A stretch of DNA of 64,000 nucleotides from Alkalicoccus daliensis (GCF_900103955.1 NZ_FNIL01000003.1:124001-188000); one strand, 5' to 3'; shown: positions 53,754-62,792, counted from the stretch's first letter. Notes: generated from the sequence alone by a model not told the origin. Numbers and translations: made by a program.

Positions 53754-54647
53754 TTAATACTGTACCTTTTCTCTCTTCATTAACTTCTGCAGAAGAAAAA
53801 CTGTAAGTAGAGATAGAACAAGAATCATTACACCAATCGTTGCTCCGTATCCAAAATTGTATTGCTGGAAGGCCTGCTGATAAAGATAGGAACCCATAAC
53901 GTGCGTCGAATTGTTCGGCCCTCCGCCTGTCATAATCTGCACGATAATAAAGGAACCATTTAATGTGGTAATCACAATATAAAGAACTGCTACTTTAATC
54001 TGCGGCCATAACAATGGTACGGTTACTTTCCAGAACTGCTGCCATTCATTTGCACCATCTAATTCTGCAGCTTCATAATAGCTCTTGGAAATTGTACCGA
54101 TTCCTCCCATCAGCATCAGCATGAATAGTCCTATTCCTGCCCATATAGAAGGAAGGACAATTGCCGGCAGCGCCCAGGTTTCACTTCCAAGCCACGGCCG
54201 TGCTAATTGTTCAAGACCGACTGCCTCTAAACCGGAGTTAATTAAACCCATACTCGGGTTATAAATAAATGTCCATAAAATACCGATAACTACCACTGAC
54301 ATAATATTTGGAAAAAAGAAGATAATCCGGTAAAACGGAGCTTCTTTAATTTTCATCTGCATAATGGCAACCGCAAAATACATTGCAAGCACCATAATTC
54401 CAAACACCTTTGTGATTACGAGAAAGTAATCATGCAGGATGGTTCTGGGAATAATTCCATCGTTAAACAACCGGATATAGTTATCTATTCCTATAAATTC
54501 TCTTGCAGCAGCAGAGCCTGACCAGCTGAAAAAGGAGAAATACAGTCCGCTGAACAATGGATATAGCGTGAAGATAGCAAACAGTATGAATGTAGGCACT
54601 AAGCAGAACGCTAAAAATAAGTATTTTTGTTTTTTCGTTTGTACCAT
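53754..54647 (-). CDS. carbohydrate ABC transporter permease (MalF type)
   Basis: A 297-aa permease with six helices and the EAA loop YYEAAELDGANEWQQFWKVTVPLL. Belongs with the binding protein upstream and the MalG-type permease downstream. AAGGGGTTAAG precedes the ATG. The 210-base gap after it holds a dispersed repeat but no terminator I can see. Confidence 0.9.
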   Translation of the reverse strand: MVQTKKQKYLFLAFCLVPTFILFAIFTLYPLFSGLYFSFFSWSGSAAAREFIGIDNYIRLFNDGIIPRTILHDYFLVITKVFGIMVLAMYFAVAIMQMKIKEAPFYRIIFFFPNIMSVVVIGILWTFIYNPSMGLINSGLEAVGLEQLARPWLGSETWALPAIVLPSIWAGIGLFMLMLMGGIGTISKSYYEAAELDGANEWQQFWKVTVPLLWPQIKVAVLYIVITTLNGSFIIVQIMTGGGPNNSTHVMGSYLYQQAFQQYNFGYGATIGVMILVLSLLTVFLLQKLMKREKVQY

Positions 54648-54758
54648 CTTAACCCCTTCTCTCCCATCAAACTTCTCTGGTAAGATTGTTTCATTGTGAA
54701 TCCTTTACGTGTACATAATTTCTCCGCGGCAGGGGGAACAGCTTTATAAAATAAGGAA

Positions 54759-54799
54759 TGTAAAAGCAAAGACGATACTTTGCCTTTACATTCCTTTCT
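54759..54799 (-). promoter_or_regulatory. intergenic hairpin between binding protein and permease
   Basis: GGAATGTAAA-GCAAAG pairs with CTTTGC-TTTACATTCC around a six-base loop. On the minus strand it is followed by TTATTTTATAA. It probably acts as a partial terminator or mRNA 3' stabiliser, giving more binding protein than permease, as in other sugar ABC operons. Confidence 0.65.
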
Positions 54800-54805
54800 C
54801 AAGCT

Positions 54806-56215
54806 TTATTCTCCTCGGTAATCAGCAGTTGCCGCTTCAGCATCTTCAATAAATTCTTCTACTGTAATTGTTCCAAGCATCAGCGCTGTTAAAGAATCCC
54901 CGATCGGTGTTTCAAGATCGGCACTCATTGGGTGCGGACGGTGGTAAATTTGCACCTGATCCGGATCATTGATCATGGCGTTTGCTTCGATCAGGTAATC
55001 TGGTACATTTTCATTCTCCGATAGATCTACGCCTTCCAGATTCATAATCGCTCCTGTATGCTCAGAAAACAATGTGGCATATTCCTGTGTAAATACAAAT
55101 TCAACGAATGCTTTTGCTGCATCAGGGTTATCTGCATTCTCTGCGATAGCCAGCGGACGCAGATCCGGTACGATGGCATAAGGTTCTCCTTCATCCTGCA
55201 TTGGAGAAGGAATAAATCCATACTCAAAATCTTCCGGTGTATCCTCTGCCATCTCGTTCGGCAGCCAGAAACCTACCGGGATAAATGCGTTGTCACCAAG
55301 AAGGAAGTTCATTTGAGACTGCGTATGGTTAAATGCACCAAAGCCGTCATCAATATATCCTGCCTCCTGCATCTCAGCTACCTTTTCCATTTGAGCTACT
55401 ACTTCTTCCCGCTCCCATACTCCTTCTTCGCCTGTTACGATATCCGCAAGCAGTTCATCGCCACCTGCTGCGCCAAAGGCTGGTGTTAACACACCGCGCA
55501 GGAAGTAATACGGATGCTGGCCAGTAGTTACGAATGGAGCAATCCCTTCATTATCCTGAATTTCCCCCATCGTACTCATATAGCTGTCAAAATCGGTCGG
55601 CACTTCATAGCCTTCTGCTTCAAACTGTGCTGCATTGTACCAGGTACCCCAGGTATCAAATACGAGCGGCAGGCTGTGAATTTGTCCGTCATATGTCGCA
55701 GGGTCTACAATAAAGCTGTCTTCAAGCTGTTCGCCGTCCGCAGTTTCCACCTCGCTTAACCAGTCAGTTAAATCCATCAGCTGGCCGTCTTCCACCATCT
55801 GTGTTTCACTTGATCCGGCCCCGTCGATGTAAACAACATCCGGCGGATCATCGGACACCCAGCGCGACCGCATTTCATCATTAATATTCGGGCCTGCATG
55901 ATGGGTCACTGTAACATCAGGATATTCAGCTTCAAAATCACTGATTACTTCCTGCCACCAGGAATCTCCATAGCCGCCTACAAAGTATTGAATTTCCAGC
56001 TCCCCTGCTACTTCCCCGTTTCCTTCGCCATTACTGTTTCCCTCAGCATTATTTCCGTTATTTTCTTCAGCAGTGTTATTTCCTCCGGAAGCATTATTTT
56101 CAGCTTCGTTATCTGCTCCTGCATTTTCTCCATTCCCGCCGCATGCGGCCAGTGCACTCAACATCAAACCAGTCGAACAAGCAACAGTAAAACTTCTTTT
56201 AAAAGATCTGTTCAA
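54806..56215 (-). CDS. sugar ABC transporter substrate-binding lipoprotein
   Basis: A 469-aa extracellular lipoprotein: signal peptide with lipobox LAAC (Cys about 25), a 40-residue Asn/Glu/Gly linker, then a family 1 solute-binding fold (LEIQYFVGGYGDSWWQEVISDFEA). The very acidic linker and body suit a salt- or alkali-adapted exterior. Context predicts MurNAc, GlcNAc or a muropeptide sugar as ligand. TTG start after AAGGGGG. Confidence 0.9.
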   Translation of the reverse strand: MNRSFKRSFTVACSTGLMLSALAACGGNGENAGADNEAENNASGGNNTAEENNGNNAEGNSNGEGNGEVAGELEIQYFVGGYGDSWWQEVISDFEAEYPDVTVTHHAGPNINDEMRSRWVSDDPPDVVYIDGAGSSETQMVEDGQLMDLTDWLSEVETADGEQLEDSFIVDPATYDGQIHSLPLVFDTWGTWYNAAQFEAEGYEVPTDFDSYMSTMGEIQDNEGIAPFVTTGQHPYYFLRGVLTPAFGAAGGDELLADIVTGEEGVWEREEVVAQMEKVAEMQEAGYIDDGFGAFNHTQSQMNFLLGDNAFIPVGFWLPNEMAEDTPEDFEYGFIPSPMQDEGEPYAIVPDLRPLAIAENADNPDAAKAFVEFVFTQEYATLFSEHTGAIMNLEGVDLSENENVPDYLIEANAMINDPDQVQIYHRPHPMSADLETPIGDSLTALMLGTITVEEFIEDAEAATADYRGE

Positions 56216-56307
56216 CTTAAATCCCCCTTATAGATAAATTTGATTTATATGAAACGCTCCTGCTCCGCTCCCATTCAGCAGGCTGCGAATTCAACATTTC
56301 TCAAGAA

Positions 56308-57216
56308 TCATTTTTGGGCGAACGCAATTGCTTCTCCCACATAGCCATTATTCTTTTTAATTGCTTTCAACGCCTCTTCATAGCTTACCTGTGTTTCAAT
56401 CATGATAATGGCAGGTTTCACCTGCCAATCAGCAAGTTCAAGTGTTTTTTCTGCTTCAGCTGCATCTGCATTTGTTATTTCTGTAACAATATACTTGGCT
56501 CGCTCTTTCAGTTTGTGATTGCTGGCATGTACATCCACCATCAAATTTTCATATACTTTTCCGAGCTTCACCATTACCGCAGTGCTTATCATATTCAAGA
56601 TCATCTTATGAGCAGTTGCTGCTTTCATTCTGGTCGATCCTGTCAGTACTTCCGGGCCTACAATTACTTCTATCGCACAGTCGGCATAACCACTGATGGT
56701 TGAATTTTTATTACAGGAAAGAGATATTGTTCTGGCATCTGCTTCTGCAGCAGATTTTAAAGCTCCGATCGGATAAGGTGTTCTGCCGCTGGCGGTTATG
56801 CCAACTACTACGTCTTTCTGTGTTACACCCATTTTTTTCAGATCATTTTTTCCGTCTTCTTCATGATCTTCAGAACCTTCCGCGGCATTTGTAAAAGCTT
56901 CATTTCCGCCGGCCATCACGGTCTGGATCATTTCCGGCGGCGTCATAAATGTGGGCGGGCATTCAGACGCATCGATAATGCCCAGCCTTCCACTTGTACC
57001 GGCGCCTACATAAAACAATCTTCCATTATCCCGTAACGCTTCAAATATTATTTCAACAGCTTTTTCAATTTCCGGCAGCACCTTTGAAACAGCTGGTGCT
57101 ACCTTCATATCTTCTTTATTAATTACTTCAAGCATCGCTGCTGTAGAAAGCTCACTTAACTTCATACTGTTAGGGTTTCTGCCTTCTGTAGTTAATTTGG
57201 ATAGCTCTTTTTCCAC
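56308..57216 (-). CDS. murQ: N-acetylmuramic acid 6-phosphate etherase
   Basis: A 302-aa SIS-domain lyase that cleaves the lactyl ether of MurNAc-6-phosphate to GlcNAc-6-phosphate and lactate. Diagnostic: FYVGAGTSGRLGIIDASECP with the catalytic Glu, VMAGGNEAF and the AATAHKMILNMIS segment. GTG start after AGGTGATGACAG, six bases after the kinase stop, so the two are coupled. Confidence 0.94.
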   Translation of the reverse strand: MEKELSKLTTEGRNPNSMKLSELSTAAMLEVINKEDMKVAPAVSKVLPEIEKAVEIIFEALRDNGRLFYVGAGTSGRLGIIDASECPPTFMTPPEMIQTVMAGGNEAFTNAAEGSEDHEEDGKNDLKKMGVTQKDVVVGITASGRTPYPIGALKSAAEADARTISLSCNKNSTISGYADCAIEVIVGPEVLTGSTRMKAATAHKMILNMISTAVMVKLGKVYENLMVDVHASNHKLKERAKYIVTEITNADAAEAEKTLELADWQVKPAIIMIETQVSYEEALKAIKKNNGYVGEAIAFAQK

Positions 57217-57222
57217 CTGTCA

Positions 57223-58200
57223 TCACCTGACTTTTCTATTATCTTTGAGCAGCTGTTCCGCAAGAAGGCAGGCTCCATAAACTGGAGTACTTCGTGCAGG
57301 AGAAATCACTCCCAAATCCCGCGAATGGATCTGCTGTTGAAAATAATTCATTACTACTGCTGAATTTTCAAAAATAGATCCTGCTGTCATCACCGGCGTG
57401 TCTTTATGAAAATCACCACTTTGCAGATGGAGGCTTTCTACATGGAGCACCAGTTCCTCTGCAGCCTTTTTCAATATGCGCACCGCAACTTCATCTCTCT
57501 CTTCTGATGCTTCAATTACTAATTTCGCAAACGCTGCAATTTCTTTTTTATCCGCTTTATGCTGATAAACAAAATTTCTAACTTCCATCAGGTGGTCCCA
57601 ATTCATAAAATTTAAAATTTTCTCCGTCAATAAAGTAGGAGCACCACGTTTGTCAAACGCTTTCGTCAAATGCTGTAATGCATGCATTCCAATCTGATAT
57701 CCGCTTCCCTCGTCACCTAAGAAATGGCCCCAGCCCCCACTCCGGAAAAATTCTCCTGAATTTATAATGCCGAGTGAATTTGAGCCAGTACCGGAAATAA
57801 CTAAAATCCCTTCCTCTTTGTCTTCGGGAATGGCACCATACAAAGCAATAAAAGAGTCTGAATGCACTGATAAAAATAAATTTTCTGAAAAATCAAGCTC
57901 CAAAAAGATCTCTTTTATTATTTTCTCGGTATGTTTTATATCCTGTGAGCTTCCCAGACCGGCAATTCCGCAGCTTACTGCGCTTATATCTCCGGCTGTA
58001 ATATTAAAAGTTGATAAACCATTTGAAAGTAATCTTCGTAAACGTTCTTTCATTGTTTTAAAGCCAACAGACTGCGGGTTCGTTCCTTCTCCAGTAACGA
58101 TAAATGCACTATCGCTGCCTGGATAAGAAAAGCTGCCGGGTTTATTAAATAAACAAGTGGTTTTTGTGCCACCTCCATCTATTCCAACAACATAACTCAT
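57223..58200 (-). CDS. BadF-type amino-sugar kinase (MurNAc/GlcNAc kinase)
   Basis: A 325-aa BadF/BadG/BcrA ATPase-family kinase: phosphate-binding GIDGGGTKTTCLF, the second phosphate loop VISGTGSNSLGI and the adenosine loop MTAGSIFEN. Relatives include MurK of Clostridium, which phosphorylates MurNAc and GlcNAc. Placed first in an operon with murQ and an ABC importer, it would make MurNAc-6-phosphate for MurQ. GGAGGTAAC precedes the ATG. Confidence 0.85.
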   Translation of the reverse strand: MSYVVGIDGGGTKTTCLFNKPGSFSYPGSDSAFIVTGEGTNPQSVGFKTMKERLRRLLSNGLSTFNITAGDISAVSCGIAGLGSSQDIKHTEKIIKEIFLELDFSENLFLSVHSDSFIALYGAIPEDKEEGILVISGTGSNSLGIINSGEFFRSGGWGHFLGDEGSGYQIGMHALQHLTKAFDKRGAPTLLTEKILNFMNWDHLMEVRNFVYQHKADKKEIAAFAKLVIEASEERDEVAVRILKKAAEELVLHVESLHLQSGDFHKDTPVMTAGSIFENSAVVMNYFQQQIHSRDLGVISPARSTPVYGACLLAEQLLKDNRKVR

Positions 58201-58230
58201 TTGTTACCTCCATGGAGTAAGTATAGGTAA

Positions 58231-58259
58231 AGTATATGTTCATTGAATTATTATGTCAA
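58231..58259 (-). promoter_or_regulatory. sigma-A promoter of the amino-sugar operon
   Basis: On the minus strand TTGACA, 17 bases, TATACT: near-consensus. It lies 31 bases before the kinase ATG. No clear RpiR operator palindrome was recognised beside it. Confidence 0.85.
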
Positions 58260-58339
58260 TACTATTTATTATATTTGTATTTTTATTTTAAAATTTTATT
58301 TTAATTATAAAAACTTCCTTGCTTCATAAGCATATTAAA

Positions 58340-58370
58340 AAACCCGCAGAGCAATTCCCCACGGGCCATT
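58340..58370 (-). terminator. intrinsic terminator of the YeeE/YedE gene
   Basis: On the minus strand CCCGTGGGG, AATTGCT, CTGCGGG, then TTTTTT. Just beyond the YeeE/YedE stop codon. Confidence 0.65.
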
Positions 58371-58377
58371 CAAATAA

Positions 58378-59604
58378 TTAAGTTTGTTCTCCTTCTTTCG
58401 CAGAGCCGAGAAATTGAAATTTGTTATTGAGAAATGCAGCTGTATAAACTCCTGATACTGCCATCACCGTCCAAATCCAGGCGTGGAGGCTCATGGAAGC
58501 AAGACCACTGAAGTAAGCGCCTACGTTTGCTCCATAAGAAATGCAGGCACCGTATCCCATAAGAAAGCCCCCGAGTAAAGTGATACATGCCATCTGAAGA
58601 GATATCTTGCTGAATTTCAATAAGCCTGCCAGGGACATTGTCAACAGCGTTCCGGTAAACACTCCGAAATTCAGTACGCTGAGATCATTCATAAATACCG
58701 AGCTGTTTAACTCTATCATCAATTCCTGCTGTCCCCAGTATCCCCAGGAAGAAGGGGTAAGACCAAATTGATCTGCAATCTGCGAACCCCAGAGAGTAAA
58801 TGGTGCCGTGAACTTCCACGGACTTCCCTGCACGAGCAGAACGGCAGCATTTAAAGTCGCAAGCACCGTTGCTCCTACCCAAATCGGCCAGGTGCTGAAA
58901 AGTATTTCCGTCCAGCCGGTACCTCTTGGCATCGGTGGAAGAGCAGGAGGACGCTTCCTCTTTTTATAAATATATGTTCCAAAAGCAATAGCTGCAAAAA
59001 TTGCAATTTGTACTAGCCAGGCCCCGACATAACCAAGCGGAGTATTATCCGCAAGCGAAACCCCCGGGCGATTCGGAAGCGACTCGTTCCAGAAAGAAAA
59101 GTGTACTGCTCCTATGGTAGCTCCTAAAAGAAAGCCTGCCAAAGTAAATAATAAAGAAGTGCGGCCGCCTTTTTTCGTACGCATAGAAGAAGGCCCCAAA
59201 TTACTTCCGATGTTCATACCGAACCCGAATATAAAGGAACCGAGTACTAAGCCGATACTGATTGGGGAAACGGCACCTTCCGGAAGGTTGCCGAACAAGT
59301 TCCATTGATTCGCAAGAATAAGCGAAAATAAAGTAGTCGCGATAATCAGCTTCTGCATATGTCCCCGAAGCATCTGGGTATTTCCATCTTCAATAAGGTG
59401 TTTATACACAGTCGCGAAACCATAATTGGAATGAAATAATGTATATCCAATCAAAAATCCAAGTACAAATAATACGACAAAAGCCCAGCCTGAATGTATA
59501 TAGGCAATGTAGGCAATAATGCCGCCGGCCAATAAAATGATAAACGAGATTAAGTATTGGGGTCCCGGATAAGAAGGTCGGGAGTTTTCACTGTTTTCAG
59601 ACAT
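58378..59604 (-). CDS. YeeE/YedE family transporter (sulfur compound uptake)
   Basis: A 408-aa membrane protein with about ten helices and two family modules (FGFGMNIGSNLGPSS in the first, GYGACISYGANVGAYFSGLAS in the second). Characterised members import thiosulfate (TsuA). The TusA-like sulfurtransferase often found next to them is missing here. AAAGGAG precedes the ATG. Substrate is inference. Confidence 0.8.
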   Translation of the reverse strand: MSENSENSRPSYPGPQYLISFIILLAGGIIAYIAYIHSGWAFVVLFVLGFLIGYTLFHSNYGFATVYKHLIEDGNTQMLRGHMQKLIIATTLFSLILANQWNLFGNLPEGAVSPISIGLVLGSFIFGFGMNIGSNLGPSSMRTKKGGRTSLLFTLAGFLLGATIGAVHFSFWNESLPNRPGVSLADNTPLGYVGAWLVQIAIFAAIAFGTYIYKKRKRPPALPPMPRGTGWTEILFSTWPIWVGATVLATLNAAVLLVQGSPWKFTAPFTLWGSQIADQFGLTPSSWGYWGQQELMIELNSSVFMNDLSVLNFGVFTGTLLTMSLAGLLKFSKISLQMACITLLGGFLMGYGACISYGANVGAYFSGLASMSLHAWIWTVMAVSGVYTAAFLNNKFQFLGSAKEGEQT

Positions 59605-59700
59605 AATTATCTCCTTTCTTCTATATCTGCGGCAATCCCCTCTCTATTACCTTTATAATCCCGAATCAAACATGCGGCTGGATTAGATCATTGACGGGAG

Positions 59701-60351
59701 TCAGGTTTCTTTTACTTTTAGTCCAAGCAATTGAGAAAACACTATTGCCTGTTCTTTGGAGACTTCACAGCCCTTCAGCGTTTCTAAAGAAACATGAATT
59801 TTCTCAAAACTGGAATCGCTGATATCCATTCCTTTTAAAGAGGCCTGCGCAAAATCTGCATCCTGCAGATTGCATTGTGAGAATTGTGCTTTTGCAAAGT
59901 CGGTTTCCCAGAAGTTTGCTCCTTCTAAAATGGTATCTTTAATGACTACCTGTTTTAACGTTGTGCTTGAAAAATCACTTAAACTCATGTCAGACTGGCT
60001 GATCTGCACATTTCCCATATGTACACCTTCCAACTGTACCCCTACCAGTTTACAATCCGTAAAGGAAGTTCTATGCAGAAGTCCTTCTTTAAATGACACA
60101 TTGGAAAGGTTACAGTTTTCGAAGATGACATCCGTCATGTCCACCCGCTCAAACATAGAATTTACGATTGTTACATTTTTGAATTTCACTTTTGACAATA
60201 TTAAGCGGGGTATTTCTGCTTCTTCAATAAAATCACCTGAGAGTTGACACTGCAGGAGCTCAGGCTCTTCCTGCAGGAAAATTTCTTTAAACTCCATCTT
60301 TCTCATATTATCCGGTACTTTCGGAATTTCCACTCGTACTTTTGCTGCCAT
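59701..60351 (-). CDS. pentapeptide-repeat protein
   Basis: A 216-aa protein with tandem five-residue repeats (A/S-x-F/L pattern, such as FENCNLSNVSF, ADFAQASLKGMDISDSSF) over residues 40-190, forming a right-handed quadrilateral helix. Some relatives (Qnr, MfpA) protect gyrase from quinolones, but many have no known role; the sequence alone does not show which. It follows the small gene at 60423, 71 bases upstream. Confidence 0.8.
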   Translation of the reverse strand: MAAKVRVEIPKVPDNMRKMEFKEIFLQEEPELLQCQLSGDFIEEAEIPRLILSKVKFKNVTIVNSMFERVDMTDVIFENCNLSNVSFKEGLLHRTSFTDCKLVGVQLEGVHMGNVQISQSDMSLSDFSSTTLKQVVIKDTILEGANFWETDFAKAQFSQCNLQDADFAQASLKGMDISDSSFEKIHVSLETLKGCEVSKEQAIVFSQLLGLKVKET

Positions 60352-60392
60352 TAAATTACCTACTTTTTATGTTTATTTATGTACAGAGAAAA

Positions 60393-60416
60393 GCGTATAA
60401 CTGCTTTTCTCTGTAA
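60393..60416 (-). terminator. hairpin after the small gene
   Basis: ACAGAGAAAAGC, eight-base loop, GCTTTTCTCTGT: a perfect 12-bp stem without a strong T run. It may attenuate transcription into the pentapeptide gene. Confidence 0.5.
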
Positions 60417-60422
60417 CAATGT

Positions 60423-60644
60423 TTAAAGAAGTTCTCTCATCTGCTGGTTACGGACTTTCTTTTCTTCTTCTGAAGCTAAATCGTATTTTTTCAGCAGATG
60501 AAACAGTTCGTTCAATTCCACCTGTGAAGGGGTGCCCTTTAAAAATAGTTCACTTTTCTCAAACAGATCTTCTGGCAGAAAGCTTTTCTGCGCCTCCAGC
60601 TTTTTCTGCGTATCTTCTGCAGAGTGGTCCAGATTACAAGCCAT
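60423..60644 (-). CDS. small conserved-looking 73-aa protein
   Basis: A 73-aa soluble helical protein, MACNLDHSAED... to NQQMRELL, with a LNELFHLLKKYDLASEEE segment. I do not recognise the family. GAAGGAGG precedes the ATG at good spacing, which supports a real gene. No metal or enzyme motif; a single Cys at position 3. Confidence 0.65.
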   Translation of the reverse strand: MACNLDHSAEDTQKKLEAQKSFLPEDLFEKSELFLKGTPSQVELNELFHLLKKYDLASEEEKKVRNQQMRELL

Positions 60645-60764
60645 CCTTATTTCCCTCCTTCTTTCATGTTTTCTTGATGAACTGATATTTCCACTGTCAT
60701 TATAACAATTTTAGAGGCCGGAAAAAAATGTGTCTAAAAATTGAACTTTTGATCTTTTACCTAT

Positions 60765-60778
60765 TGTAAATGCTTTCA
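60765..60778 (+). promoter_or_regulatory. weak cre-like site before the OFA carrier
   Basis: TGTAAATGCTTTCA fits the cre consensus at every specified position but the central C (TG for CG). It lies in the 380-base gap before the OFA gene. The central mismatch lowers confidence. Confidence 0.3.
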
Positions 60779-60832
60779 TATAAAGGTAAGATAAAGAATG
60801 AATTCAAAGAGATATGCGTGATTGAGATGCGA

Positions 60833-60914
60833 GACAGCGATCCTGTCGTCGGTTTAATCAGCATATTTAATTTGACGATAACCGTTGGTCATTTAAGCAG
60901 CGAACCTGCTTAAA
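60833..60914 (+). other. tandem pentaloop hairpins in the leader of the OFA gene
   Basis: GACAG-CGATC-CTGTC (60833-60847) and TTTAAGCAG-CGAAC-CTGCTTAAA (60892-60914) share the core CAGCGNNCCTG. The second is a perfect nine-base stem. They lie in the long 5' region before the OFA carrier and may be part of a structured leader. No riboswitch class I know fits. Confidence 0.45.
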
Positions 60915-61027
60915 GATAGCCGTTGCGTATTTTCAGGAGAGAAGTCTCTTTCTTTTCTGGAAGTTACAGCAGCGGTTTTTTATTTGCAATTTTACAACTA
61001 TGTTTATTCGAACGAAGGAGTGGTCAC

Positions 61028-62278
61028 ATGTCAGGAAAATTAAAAAATCGTTGGCTCATTGCACTTTCAGCTGTAGGAATCCATATTTCTATAGGATCTG
61101 TTTATGCATGGAGTGTATTTACCAATCCGCTGTCAGAACAATTTGGCTGGAGCCTGAGTGCTATCTCATTAACATTTAGTATTGCTATTGCGTTTCTCGG
61201 GCTTTCTGCAGCTTTTATGGGACATTTTGTAGAAAAATATGGTCCGAGAATCTCCGGTTTAGTCTCTGCTACATTCTTTGGTATTGGAATTATTGGATCA
61301 GGGTTTGCTGTGCAGGTGGAATCCCTATGGCTTCTCTATGTAACTTATGGAGCACTCGGCGGTATTGGACTCGGTGTAGGTTATATTACTCCTGTTTCCA
61401 CTTTAGTAAAATGGTTCCCGGACCGGCGCGGGCTTGCTACCGGCCTGGCAATTATGGGCTTTGGTTTTGCGGCAATGATATCCAGTCCTATTATGGCATC
61501 GTTAATTGACAGTGTAGGTATCGCAAATACCTTTTATATTTTAGGTGTTACTTACTTCATTATCATGTTTTCTTCTTCTTTATACTTAGAACGTCCACCG
61601 GAAGGCTACATGGAAGATGTAAAGGTGGATTCCGGCAAAAAAGTAAAAGCCGATTTGTCACAGCTTACTGCGAACGAAGCTGTAAAAACAAAGCGTTTCT
61701 GGTTTTTGTGGATCATGCTGTTTATTAATGTAACGTGCGGAATTGCAATTCTTGCAGTTGCCTCTCCTATGGCGCAGGAAATTGCAGGTCTTACCGCTGT
61801 TGCAGCCGCTACTATGGTAGGAATTATGGGATTTTTCAACGGCGTAGGACGTCTTGCCTGGGCATCAATTTCTGATTATATCGGCCGCCCAAATGTATAT
61901 ACTGCGTTTTTCGCAATCCAGATCGGCGCATTTTTCGTGCTTCCTTCTGTGACACATGCCATATTGTTTCAGGCTTTGCTCTTCCTTATCATTACCTGTT
62001 ACGGCGGCGGTTTCGCTTCTATCCCTGCATATATCGGTGACTTGTTCGGTACAAAGCAGCTGGGTGCGATACACGGATATATTCTTACTGCCTGGGCGCT
62101 TGCAGGTCTGGTGGGTCCTATCCTGGCAGCAAATGTACGGGAAGCTACAGAAAGCTACGCAGCAACCTTATACATTTTTGGAGGAATGTTTGTTATAGCA
62201 CTTCTCGTTTCCATAATTATTCGCTGGGACATTCAAAAGCTTCAAAAAGAAAATGCTGCCGCAAAGTTGGCAAGTTGA
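61028..62278 (+). CDS. OFA-family MFS carrier (oxalate/formate type)
   Basis: A 416-aa, 12-helix major facilitator of the oxalate/formate antiporter family. The first helix GIHISIGSVYAWSVFTNPL and the loop WFPDRRGLATGLAIMG are family signatures. Neighbouring DUF2294 and molybdoenzyme genes suggest formate or another small monocarboxylate as substrate. GAAGGAGTGG supports the ATG at 61028. Confidence 0.83.
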   Translation: MSGKLKNRWLIALSAVGIHISIGSVYAWSVFTNPLSEQFGWSLSAISLTFSIAIAFLGLSAAFMGHFVEKYGPRISGLVSATFFGIGIIGSGFAVQVESLWLLYVTYGALGGIGLGVGYITPVSTLVKWFPDRRGLATGLAIMGFGFAAMISSPIMASLIDSVGIANTFYILGVTYFIIMFSSSLYLERPPEGYMEDVKVDSGKKVKADLSQLTANEAVKTKRFWFLWIMLFINVTCGIAILAVASPMAQEIAGLTAVAAATMVGIMGFFNGVGRLAWASISDYIGRPNVYTAFFAIQIGAFFVLPSVTHAILFQALLFLIITCYGGGFASIPAYIGDLFGTKQLGAIHGYILTAWALAGLVGPILAANVREATESYAATLYIFGGMFVIALLVSIIIRWDIQKLQKENAAAKLAS

Positions 62279-62338
62279 CTTTTCCTGCATGAACGACTAA
62301 TCTTTTTTTATAAAGTATAAGTGAAGGAAAGGATAATT

Positions 62339-62704
62339 ATGAATAAAGTAGAAGCTGAGTTCAGTAATTTGGTACGGGCATTTCGAAAAAGACACATGGG
62401 TAAAGGACCAAGCAGGATTAGCACTACGTTCTGCAAAAACTGGGCTATCAGTGAAATGGAAGGAAACCTTTCTCCTATTGAGAAATTTATTGCAGGTGAT
62501 GCAGACGGAAAGCAGATGCTGCGCGCCGCAAGAACAGAGATGGTAAAGGAAATGTACCGAAAAAACCGTCCGGTGGAAATGGAAGAATTACTGGGCTGTA
62601 ATTTTGTAGAACTTTTCGTGGATATTGATATTGAGCAGGATAAAGGCATGTCGATATTCGTTTTCGAAGATAATCTGGAGAAAAAATTTTCACACCTGAA
62701 TTAA
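62339..62704 (+). CDS. DUF2294 family protein
   Basis: A 121-aa soluble protein of the DUF2294 type (RHMGKGPSRISTTFCKNW, EGNLSPIEKFIA, RTEMVKEMY). Such proteins are often found beside formate dehydrogenase genes in Bacillus, as here; their biochemical role is not established. GAAGGAAAGG precedes the ATG at 62339. A terminator follows, so the molybdoenzyme is transcribed at least partly on its own. Confidence 0.8.
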   Translation: MNKVEAEFSNLVRAFRKRHMGKGPSRISTTFCKNWAISEMEGNLSPIEKFIAGDADGKQMLRAARTEMVKEMYRKNRPVEMEELLGCNFVELFVDIDIEQDKGMSIFVFEDNLEKKFSHLN

Positions 62705-62722
62705 TATCAGGTTAGGCACTTG

Positions 62723-62735
62723 GCAGCGTTCCTGC
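62723..62735 (+). other. third CAGCGNNCCTG hairpin
   Basis: GCAG-CGTTC-CTGC, sharing its core with the two hairpins at 60833-60914. It sits between the DUF2294 stop and its terminator. Confidence 0.35.
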
Positions 62736-62745
62736 TTAAGACTCA

Positions 62746-62792
62746 ACCACCGAAGAATGGCGCAGTGCGCCTGTTTTCGGTGGTTTTTATTT
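62746..62792 (+). terminator. intrinsic terminator after the DUF2294 gene
   Basis: ACCACCGAA/TTCGGTGGT outer stem with an inner GGCGC/GCGCC stem, followed by TTTTTATTTT. Either a plain terminator or an attenuator ahead of the molybdoenzyme gene 53 bases on. Confidence 0.85.

Noticed and set aside
60780-61027. Molybdenum cofactor riboswitch before the OFA/molybdoenzyme genes
   Set aside because: The neighbourhood invites it, but the conserved Moco aptamer sequence is not visible; only the CAGCGNNCCTG hairpins are.
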